A stretch of DNA of 12,402 bases from Competibacteraceae bacterium UBA2788 (GTDB lineage: Bacteria > Pseudomonadota > Gammaproteobacteria > Competibacterales > Competibacteraceae). Below, piece after piece: positions 6,360 to 12,402 of the stretch. The stretch spans positions 12,655-25,056 of the forward strand of contig DEHY01000152.1 of NCBI GenBank assembly GCA_002352185.1. Reading direction: 5' to 3'. The notes under the pieces were generated by a model. The model was not told the origin of the DNA. It made no database searches and worked only from the letters and a program-made list of their open reading frames with translations. Each line of letters begins with the position of its first letter. The first letter of the stretch is position 1. The position numbers and the translations under genes are program-made.

Positions 6360-8453
6360 TTAGCCGGCGTATTGCTTAAAGTCGAAATCCAGTTTAGGTC
6401 CGGCTTCAGCGACCATGTTGCCCTGGACCAGAGTCACGCCGAACTGCCAGATACTCGCCATCTGCGGCGCGGTGGATACCCCGGCGGCCACCACCCGGGC
6501 TTTCAGCTCCTGCGCCTGTTGCGTCAGCAGGGCCATGGATCGGCGGCTGTTTTCGTCCTTGGCCTTGGCCAGCCGTTCAATCAGACTGCCGTCCAGCTTG
6601 ATGTAATCCGGCAACAGTTCTTTCAATAAGCGATCCGAATGAGTTTTGCCGCCGAAATGCGACAGAGCCAGTCCGCATCCGAGATCGCGCAGGTACGTGC
6701 GCAAGTGCCGGGTCTCCTCGAAACACTCCTCAGCATTATCCTCTTTTATCTCCAGCACCAGGCGGTTTCCCGCCAGCCGGCTTTCCTTGACCCGCTTGAC
6801 AAGCCAATCCAAAAAATCTTTTTCAGTCAGTGAATTGCGGGAAAGTCGCACAAACAGGGCCGGAGGATTGGCGCTGGTGTGCTGGATTTCCATGAGCGCC
6901 GTCAGCGCCCGGATAATCGTCCATTTATCCAGGGCGCCCATCAGACCATAGCGCACCGCCACTGCGCCCAGCTTGTCCATGATCTGCGGCTGATCAGCTT
7001 CATCCAGGATTTGCAGATAAACCTTATAGCGCGCTTCCTCAGCGTTCTCAAAGCTGACGATTGGCTGATAGAACAGGCTCAGCCGTCCCTTGGTCAGGGC
7101 GTTGCGAATCAGGCGGATACTGGCTTCATCCTGTTCGCTGACAACGGCCCTGCCCGAGCGCTCTTCTTCCCGGGGAGGGTCGTAGATCTCGACCTGGTTG
7201 CCGCCCTTCTGACGAGCCGCCTCGCAGGCGCGGTCGGCGTGCGCCAGAATCTGGGTAGCGCTGTCGTGGCTGTCGCGCGCCTTGCAGATACCGACGCAGC
7301 AGGTGGTCGTAAACAGCTTGCCATTGATTTTAAAACTGTATTCAGCGACCGCCAGACGGATGCGTTCAGCCAAGGTGAAGGGGTCGGTTGAGGAACTGGC
7401 GGGTACGAAAATCGCGACCACCCCGCTGGCGAAGGTGCCAGCCATATCTTCGGGCGTCAGCACCCCCTTGATCAGGTTGGCGGCTTCAAGCATGAACCGA
7501 TCAATGGCCTCAAATCCCAGGGCATAACGGATGGCGGCATAATCCGTGAACAGGAGATACAGCACGGCACCGTCGTGATTGAGTTCCAAGCTTTCGACGA
7601 AAAACCGCCGAGTGTACAGCCCGGTGAGGTCATCGAACTTGAGCATGTCCTCAAGCTGCTGGTTGTAGGCGCTTTTTTCCGGCGTGACATCCCGAACGAT
7701 GATCTGGGTGCAGGGTTCATCGTTCATCCGGGTCGGCGCGCACTCCAGCAGGATCGGGAAGATTTGACCATTGCTGCGCACCCCGGACAGTTCAACCGGC
7801 TCGACCGGCTTGCCGGAGCGGATGCTGCGGCGCAATACGCTTTTCAGCGCGTCGCGATAGCCCGGGGGCACCATGTGAACCAGTTGGATATTCGCCAGTT
7901 CTTCCTTGGTTTCGTAGCCGAACAACCGGAGATAGGCCGGATTGGCGTAGATGTGGACGCCTTCATGAATGTAGGCGAGAGCTTCCTGAATATGTTCCAG
8001 CAGCGCCTGAGAACGCGCCTCGCTTTCCTTGAAGCGGGTCTCGAACGACTGTTCGCGCTTGCGCGCCTGTAAATGGTGCAACTCCTTGCGCACCACCGCC
8101 ATCAGATGATCGGCATCGTCCAGATGGAAGTAGTTATCAGCCCCTTCTTCCAGCAAGCGAGCCGGTTTGTGCTGTTGACGGTAGTCATCGTCCACCACCA
8201 CGATAATCGGAATATCCTGCCGGGTCTCGGCTACCATCAGTCGCAATTCGGCGATGGTGGGCAAATCATCGGCCAGCCGCAGCAGGATCAGATCCAGCGG
8301 TTGGTAATCAATAGCGCTACGGGCTTCTTCGGCTTGGTCGGTAGCGATCAATTCGATCTCGTAGCCATCACCGCGCAGGGTCTTTGCGATATGGTCAATA
8401 TCGGATCGGGAGCGATCCACAATAAGCAGATTGATAACGGAAGGCTCAGACAC
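6360..8453 (-). CDS. fimX: FimX-like REC-PAS-GGDEF-EAL protein, degenerate
   Basis: From GTG 8453 the protein has 697 residues, close to the 691 of Pseudomonas aeruginosa FimX, and the same domain order. A receiver-like domain (about 7-122) has Arg59 in the phospho-acceptor Asp position (DLILLRL) and no normal conserved Lys, so it is probably not phosphorylated. A PAS domain follows (about 145-255). The GGDEF domain (about 268-425) has ASGVV at the active-site position, so no cyclase activity is expected. The EAL domain (about 443-697) has KVY instead of EAL (YKVYLQIL, 476-483) and should bind rather than cut c-di-GMP. The ending LVQGNMVAEAGPKLDFDF parallels FimX. FimX binds c-di-GMP and controls type IV pilus assembly via PilZ and PilB; the same role here is inference. 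GTG 8453 has AGAGG 9 bases upstream; the TTG at 8462 abuts that motif and is less likely. The gene follows epmB after 60 bases. Confidence 0.85.
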   Translation of the reverse strand: MSEPSVINLLIVDRSRSDIDHIAKTLRGDGYEIELIATDQAEEARSAIDYQPLDLILLRLADDLPTIAELRLMVAETRQDIPIIVVVDDDYRQQHKPARLLEEGADNYFHLDDADHLMAVVRKELHHLQARKREQSFETRFKESEARSQALLEHIQEALAYIHEGVHIYANPAYLRLFGYETKEELANIQLVHMVPPGYRDALKSVLRRSIRSGKPVEPVELSGVRSNGQIFPILLECAPTRMNDEPCTQIIVRDVTPEKSAYNQQLEDMLKFDDLTGLYTRRFFVESLELNHDGAVLYLLFTDYAAIRYALGFEAIDRFMLEAANLIKGVLTPEDMAGTFASGVVAIFVPASSSTDPFTLAERIRLAVAEYSFKINGKLFTTTCCVGICKARDSHDSATQILAHADRACEAARQKGGNQVEIYDPPREEERSGRAVVSEQDEASIRLIRNALTKGRLSLFYQPIVSFENAEEARYKVYLQILDEADQPQIMDKLGAVAVRYGLMGALDKWTIIRALTALMEIQHTSANPPALFVRLSRNSLTEKDFLDWLVKRVKESRLAGNRLVLEIKEDNAEECFEETRHLRTYLRDLGCGLALSHFGGKTHSDRLLKELLPDYIKLDGSLIERLAKAKDENSRRSMALLTQQAQELKARVVAAGVSTAPQMASIWQFGVTLVQGNMVAEAGPKLDFDFKQYAG

Positions 8454-8513
8454 GCACTCCAACCTCTGCTGATGGCCGGAAACCGGCGGGGGAATAAGGT
8501 GTTGCCAGTAACG

Positions 8514-9521
8514 CTACCATACCGGAGTCTTGGCCGGTTGCCCCGGCTGTTCTCGCACCAGTCGGGGCACCAGATAACCCGGAAGCCGCTGACGCAGTTT
8601 TTTCATGATAGCCGATGCGTTGGCTTCCTTCACCTCGAAATGAGCCGCGCCACGCACCCGGTCAAGCAAGTGCAGGTAATAGGGCATGACCCGGGCGGCG
8701 AATAGCGCTTCGCTCAGTTCAATCAGCGTCGCCGCCGCATCATTGACTCCGCGCAGCAGCACCGATTGATTCAACAGAGTCACGCCGGTCGTCGCCAACT
8801 GCGTCAGCGCCGCACGCACCGAATCATCCATCTCCTGCGGATGGTTGGCGTGGATCACCAGCACCGACTGCAACCGGAGGTGAGCCAGCAGATTCAGCAG
8901 GCTATCATCCACCCGTTCGGGCAGCACGACCGGCAGTCGGCTGTGAATGCGCAAGCGCTTCAGGTGAGAAATGCGGTTCAGTCCTGTCAGCAGCGCGCCG
9001 AGCCGCCGGTCGGAGAGCGCCAGCGGATCGCCGCCGCTCAGAATCACCTCGTGGATGCTGGCGTCGCCGGCCAGATAGGCCAACGCCGGCTGCCACGAAT
9101 CGGCGCCACAGCCAGTCTTGGCATAGGGAAATTCACGGCGGAAGCAATAGCGGCAATGCACCGCGCAGGCGCCGGTCACTACCAACAGGGCGCGACCCTG
9201 ATACTTGTGCAGCACACCGGGCGCTGCTTGCATCGCAAGGTCGCCGACCGGATCGGGCACAAAGCCTGGCGCCGGTTCCAGTTCCGCCGCCAGCGGCAGA
9301 ACCTGTCGTAGCAGCGGATCATCCGGGTCGCCTTTACGCATCCGCGCCACGAAGCCGAGCGGCGCTCGCAACGGAAAAGATTTTGCTGCGGCGCACGCTG
9401 CCGGCAGCAGCGCGGGGTCCAGTTCCAGCGCCCGCAGCAGTTCTGCGGGATCGTGGATCGCGTGGGCCAGTTCCTGTTGCCAACGCGGCACCTGACGCAA
9501 AATCGGCTTTGCCGTTATCAT
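8514..9521 (-). CDS. epmB: EF-P beta-lysine aminomutase EpmB (radical SAM)
   Basis: This 335-residue protein converts (S)-alpha-lysine to (R)-beta-lysine, the donor that EpmA attaches to EF-P. The radical-SAM cluster motif CxxxCxxC is C119, C123, C126 ([15 protein letters not shown]). The glycine-rich SAM-binding segment is ILSGGDPL (160-167). The C-terminal PAKTP segment holds K331, the likely PLP-binding lysine as in YjeK (PSKTP). Length agrees with EpmB (about 340) and is shorter than clostridial lysine 2,3-aminomutases. ATG 9521 is chosen because family proteins begin here; a longer frame reaching 9569 would run over the efp start on the other strand. The region before the ATG is A-rich with no strong Shine-Dalgarno sequence. 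It is divergent from efp across 46 bases, the usual gammaproteobacterial layout. Confidence 0.95.
   Translation of the reverse strand: MITAKPILRQVPRWQQELAHAIHDPAELLRALELDPALLPAACAAAKSFPLRAPLGFVARMRKGDPDDPLLRQVLPLAAELEPAPGFVPDPVGDLAMQAAPGVLHKYQGRALLVVTGACAVHCRYCFRREFPYAKTGCGADSWQPALAYLAGDASIHEVILSGGDPLALSDRRLGALLTGLNRISHLKRLRIHSRLPVVLPERVDDSLLNLLAHLRLQSVLVIHANHPQEMDDSVRAALTQLATTGVTLLNQSVLLRGVNDAAATLIELSEALFAARVMPYYLHLLDRVRGAAHFEVKEANASAIMKKLRQRLPGYLVPRLVREQPGQPAKTPVW
9492..9521 (+). promoter_or_regulatory. Possible efp promoter
   Basis: CTGACG (9492-9497) and TATCAT (9516-9521) are 18 bases apart and match the sigma70 consensus at 4 of 6 and 5 of 6 positions. Transcription would begin near 9528, leaving a leader of about 40 bases. 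The boxes lie over the first codons of the divergent epmB gene, so RNA polymerase bound here could interfere with epmB expression. The T-rich stretch 9522-9547 follows. Consensus-only call. Confidence 0.35.
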
Positions 9522-9567
9522 GTTTTCTTTTTTTGACTCAATTTTTCTAGCTGAGGGTAGGTTTTGC

Positions 9568-10137
9568 ATGGCGACTTATAGTACCAACGAATTCAAAAGC
9601 GGGCTGAAGATCATGATGGATGGCGATCCCTACGCCATTGTCGAGAACGAGTTTGTCAAACCGGGCAAGGGTCAGGCGTTCAACCGGGCTCGGGTGCGCA
9701 ACTTGAAAACCGGGCGGGTCATCGAGCGCACCTTCAAGTCAGGCGACACCGTGGAAGGCGCCGACGTGGTTGATGTCGATTTGCAATATCTCTACAACGA
9801 CGGCGAATACTGGCACTTCATGGATCCGCAGAGCTACGAGCAATTGACCGCTGATGCGGCGGCTGTAGGCGATTCCGCCAAGTGGCTCAAGGAAGAAGCC
9901 ATCTGCCAGGTGACGCTCTGGAACGGCGCGCCGCTGAGTGTGGCGCCGCCCAATTTCGTGGTGATGACCATTGTTGAAACGGATCCAGGAGTGCGCGGCG
10001 ACACCTCGGGCGGCGGCGGCAAACCGGCCACTCTGGAAACCGGCGCGGTGGTTCGGGTGCCGCTGTTTGTCCAGAATGGCGAAGTGATTAAAGTGGACAC
10101 TCGCACCGGCGAATACATCTCCCGGGTCAAAGAGTGA
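9568..10137 (+). CDS. efp: Elongation factor P
   Basis: A 189-residue protein, the normal length of EF-P, closely matching the Escherichia coli protein along its whole length. It begins [16 protein letters not shown], carries the modification loop [11 protein letters not shown] with Lys34 as the beta-lysylation site, and ends [22 protein letters not shown] binds between the ribosomal P and E sites and restores peptide-bond formation at consecutive prolines. Presence of Lys34 with PGKGQ, and of epmA and epmB beside it, points to beta-lysylation rather than Arg32 rhamnosylation. ATG 9568 is chosen over an in-frame upstream ATG at 9520 because of the conserved N-terminus and AGGT 7 bases before it. 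The next gene starts about 130 bases downstream with no terminator-like hairpin between, so cotranscription is likely. Confidence 0.97.
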   Translation: MATYSTNEFKSGLKIMMDGDPYAIVENEFVKPGKGQAFNRARVRNLKTGRVIERTFKSGDTVEGADVVDVDLQYLYNDGEYWHFMDPQSYEQLTADAAAVGDSAKWLKEEAICQVTLWNGAPLSVAPPNFVVMTIVETDPGVRGDTSGGGGKPATLETGAVVRVPLFVQNGEVIKVDTRTGEYISRVKE

Positions 10138-10180
10138 TGGTGTTAATCTTGCATATTCCCTGCCTCGAATAAGGAGCGGG

Positions 10181-10267
10181 GTGATCGCGCCGTGCCGGCG
10201 TGGTTCAAGCGCTCTAATGGTCAGGCGCCGGTTACGAATCAGGCCGTACAGCAAGAAGCAATCATGA
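10181..10267 (+). CDS. Possible 28-codon leader ORF, translationally coupled
   Basis: A GTG at 10181 lies 4 bases after a strong Shine-Dalgarno sequence (AAGGAG, 10171-10176). It opens a 28-codon frame ending at TGA 10265-10267, which overlaps the ATG of the downstream cyclase as ATGA. The predicted peptide is basic, with seven Arg and two Lys (for example VRRRLRIRPYSKK). No family is recognised. The good ribosome site fits this frame much better than the cyclase's own upstream GTG (15-base spacing). It may serve only to deliver ribosomes to the cyclase start, or be a regulatory leader peptide. The alternative is that it is chance and the cyclase starts at GTG 10192. Confidence 0.35.
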   Translation: MIAPCRRGSSALMVRRRLRIRPYSKKQS

Positions 10268-12078
10268 CACCTTATACAATTGATGACTTGACCCATGCCG
10301 ATACTGACCATGCGATCCGGATAGCGGATCGAGTCTGGTGGGTCGGGCACCGTCAGGACGATGACCCCTTTCAATGCCATGTCTACCTGATCGAGCAGGG
10401 CGATCAGTCGGTGCTGCTGGACCCCGGCTCCCAGCTCACCTTTCGCCATACCCTGCGCAAGATTGAAGAGATCATTCCGTTCTCCCACATCCGTTACTTC
10501 GTCTGCCACCATCCGGATCCGGACATTACCGGGTCATTGCCGCTGATTGATCAGATGATCAGCCGCAACAACGCGGTGCTGGTCACCCACTGGCGAAACC
10601 AGATGCTGATCAAGCACTACGGGTTGTCGCGCTTGCCGTTCTGGCTGGTGGAGAAACACGACTGGAAGCTGCCGCTGGATGATCGCTGCCTGGAGTTTAT
10701 ATTTACACCCTATGCCCATTTCCCCGGCGCGATCTGCACCTTCGATCCCCACTCGCAGGCGCTGTTTTCCAGCGATCTCTTCGGCGGGCTGACCCCGGAA
10801 TTTTCGCTGGTGGCCCAGGACGAGCGCTATTTCGAGGCGATGCGCCCGTTTCACGAACACTACATGCCCAGCCGGGACATTCTCGGCTATGCCCTGCGCG
10901 CCATCGAGCGCCATCCCATTCGCCTCATCGCGCCCCAGCACGGATCGATCATTCCCGAACATCTGATCGGTTTCATGATCGATCGGTTGAAGACGCTGGA
11001 TTGCGGGCTGTATCTGATCGCACGCGGGGACACCGATATCCAGCGGCTATCCCAGATCAACCAGACTTTGTGCGACATCACCCAGATCATGCTGATTCAC
11101 CGGGATTTCCGCGATATCGCCCGCAATCTGCTGGAGATCACCCAGCGGCTGCTGCCCGCGACCTCGCTGGAATTCTACGCCCGACTGGATGGACAGCGGG
11201 TGTTGCACCTGGCGCCGGAAAACCGCTACAGCGGCATCGAGGCGGAGCCGCCGCCGCCCGTAGCGGAAATTCTCGATCTGGATCGCAAGCAATGGAATCA
11301 ATTGAACGCCGTCGGCACCACCGAATTCATGCTGGTGAATAACGCGGGCGACTTACCGATCCTGATGCTGCCGCTGTTCGCGCCGGACCAGGGCACGGCG
11401 CAAGCGGTAGCGATCATTCATCTGGCCGAACCCACCGCCTCGACCGCCGACTTGCGACAAGTGATCGAGCAGATGAGCGTACCTTTGCAGGTGGCGGTCA
11501 AGCGGGAAGTGATCTACCGCCAACTCGACCTGGAACGGCAGCGGCTTTATCAGCAATCGATCCGCGATCCCCTGACCAGCCTGTTCACTCGCGGTTATAT
11601 GGAAGTGGTGCAGCGTCTGTGCGATATGCAGGATCGCAGCCCTGGCAACCGCGTCGCCCTGTTGATGGTGGATATGGATCACTTCAAGACCATCAACGAT
11701 AGTTACGGCCACAATCAGGGTGATGTGGTGTTGCGACGGATGGCGGCGGAAATCCTGGACACCACCCGCAGCAGCGACATCCCGGTGCGGATGGGCGGCG
11801 ATGAGCTTGCCATCTTTGTGGTGGGCGACGCCGTCGCTGAGGTGATGGTGTTCGCCGAGCGGCTGCGGGCGCGGATTGCGGCGCTGCGCTTCCCGGCTCC
11901 AATGAAGGATCAGAATGTGACCGTGAGTATCGGCGTGGCGATTCGACAAATACAGGAATCGCTACCGGAACTGATCCAGCGCGCCGACATGGCCTTGTAT
12001 GACGCCAAGAACAGCGGTCGCAACCGGGTGCGGCTGGCGCCGCCTGGCATATCGCCGTTGCCGGCAGCGCAGGAATAG
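10264..12078 (+). CDS. Diguanylate cyclase with N-terminal di-iron ODP-type MBL domain
   Basis: From ATG 10264 the protein has 604 residues. Residues 1-245 are a metallo-beta-lactamase fold of the flavodiiron/ODP kind: H83, D85, D87 (CHHPDPDITG), H152 (YAHFPG), D171 (LFSSDLFGG) and H226 (APQHGS) line up with the six iron ligands, with Asp85 in place of the usual Glu. There is no flavodoxin domain, so it should sense rather than reduce oxygen. Residues about 260-430 look like a GAF-type linker domain and include PPPP at 329-332. A GGDEF domain (about 440-590) starts RDPLTSLFTRGYM, has MGGDELAIF as active site and RSSD five residues before it, the RxxD inhibitory site. It should make c-di-GMP from GTP in the cytoplasm with product inhibition. 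GTG 10192, in frame, is an alternative start adding 24 residues. The stop is 3 bases before epmA. Confidence 0.9.
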   Translation: MTPYTIDDLTHADTDHAIRIADRVWWVGHRQDDDPFQCHVYLIEQGDQSVLLDPGSQLTFRHTLRKIEEIIPFSHIRYFVCHHPDPDITGSLPLIDQMISRNNAVLVTHWRNQMLIKHYGLSRLPFWLVEKHDWKLPLDDRCLEFIFTPYAHFPGAICTFDPHSQALFSSDLFGGLTPEFSLVAQDERYFEAMRPFHEHYMPSRDILGYALRAIERHPIRLIAPQHGSIIPEHLIGFMIDRLKTLDCGLYLIARGDTDIQRLSQINQTLCDITQIMLIHRDFRDIARNLLEITQRLLPATSLEFYARLDGQRVLHLAPENRYSGIEAEPPPPVAEILDLDRKQWNQLNAVGTTEFMLVNNAGDLPILMLPLFAPDQGTAQAVAIIHLAEPTASTADLRQVIEQMSVPLQVAVKREVIYRQLDLERQRLYQQSIRDPLTSLFTRGYMEVVQRLCDMQDRSPGNRVALLMVDMDHFKTINDSYGHNQGDVVLRRMAAEILDTTRSSDIPVRMGGDELAIFVVGDAVAEVMVFAERLRARIAALRFPAPMKDQNVTVSIGVAIRQIQESLPELIQRADMALYDAKNSGRNRVRLAPPGISPLPAAQE

Positions 12079-12081
12079 AAC

Positions 12082-12402
12082 GTGTCCCCCCCTGCTCGCA
12101 ACTGGCGGCCCGTTGCCGATAGCAACGCCTTGCGTCTGCGCGCCGAACTGCTGGCGAAAACACGGGCGTTCTTCGCAGCGCGTGAAGTGCTGGAAGTGGA
12201 AACGCCGGCGCTGTCGGCGGCGGCGATCACCGATCCGCACCTGTTCAGTTTCGCCGCGCCCTATTCGGGACCTGGGCTACGCCACGGGCGGACGCTGTAC
12301 CTGCACACCTCGCCGGAGTTCCCGATGAAGCGGCTGCTGGCGGCAGGCAGCGGCTGCATCTACCAGATTGCCAGGGTATTTCGCAATGGCGAAGCGGGCC
12401 GC
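12082..12402 (+). CDS. epmA: EF-P beta-lysylation protein EpmA, 3' end missing
   Basis: The visible 107 residues match the N-terminal third of EpmA (PoxA/YjeA/GenX), a truncated class II lysyl-tRNA-synthetase-like enzyme of about 325 residues without an anticodon-binding domain. It activates beta-lysine with ATP and transfers it to Lys34 of EF-P. Visible signatures are [16 protein letters not shown] (class II motif 1 region), [16 protein letters not shown], and VFRNGEAGR at the edge (motif 2, FRNxE). Translation begins at GTG 12082, three bases after the cyclase stop, with AGGAA inside the end of the cyclase gene as ribosome site, so the two are probably coupled. The frame is open to the last base of the window. 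With efp and epmB nearby, the modification set is complete except for the hydroxylase EpmC, which is not in view. Confidence 0.95.
   Translation, partial: MSPPARNWRPVADSNALRLRAELLAKTRAFFAAREVLEVETPALSAAAITDPHLFSFAAPYSGPGLRHGRTLYLHTSPEFPMKRLLAAGSGCIYQIARVFRNGEAGR

Noticed and set aside
8475..8487. Small hairpin (GCCGG, AAA, CCGGC) between epmB and the FimX-like gene, considered as a terminator
   Set aside because: A 5-bp stem with a 3-base loop and no U-run; too weak to separate the two genes.
9739..10512. A 257-codon leftward frame opposite efp and the cyclase start
   Set aside because: It is antisense to the conserved EF-P sequence and has no family resemblance.

Overview
The window looks like chromosomal DNA of a GC-rich gammaproteobacterium. 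The main evidence is the EF-P beta-lysylation set (epmB, efp, epmA) in its usual gammaproteobacterial neighbourhood, plus a FimX-like protein, a family tied to type IV pili. Relatives of Competibacter or Contendobacter are possible, but that is a guess from general impression, not from a diagnostic gene.

Left part (1-1850). The 3' part of a HupE/UreJ membrane protein gene runs rightward. It converges on a leftward two-gene unit encoding an ECF sigma factor and an anti-sigma factor with a C-terminal cupin domain (ATGA overlap). Between the convergent ends lies a 113-bp nested inverted repeat that looks like a MITE and supplies the last codons and stop of the hupE gene. A GC hairpin lies just past the anti-sigma stop.

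Middle part (1916-6115). A leftward, tightly packed operon encodes an exported DUF4331 protein, an exported tetratricopeptide-repeat protein and a HupE/UreJ_2-type membrane protein with a periplasmic EF-hand. It ends in a 53-codon ORF that is only the C-terminal end of a group I truncated hemoglobin, with Tyr where the proximal heme His is expected. The last three genes of this strip are joined by 4-bp ATGA overlaps.

Right part (6360-12402). A leftward FimX-like REC-PAS-GGDEF-EAL protein with degenerate catalytic motifs lies downstream of leftward epmB. Across a 46-bp divergent spacer lies rightward efp, followed by a diguanylate cyclase with an N-terminal di-iron ODP-type metallo-beta-lactamase domain and then epmA, cut by the window edge. 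EpmB isomerises lysine to beta-lysine, EpmA attaches it to Lys34 of EF-P, and EF-P relieves ribosome stalling at polyproline. The cyclase between efp and epmA has a PPPP stretch, so its own synthesis may depend on EF-P. It keeps all six expected metal ligands, a GGDEL active site and an RxxD inhibitory site, suggesting an oxygen- or iron-responsive c-di-GMP source. FimX would be a candidate receiver on the other flank of the same locus.

The most unusual points are the ODP-cyclase inside the efp-epmA unit with a possible 28-codon leader ORF, the hemoglobin tail welded to the DUF4331/TPR/HupE operon, and the MITE-like repeat. No tRNA, rRNA, CRISPR array or transposase gene was seen.
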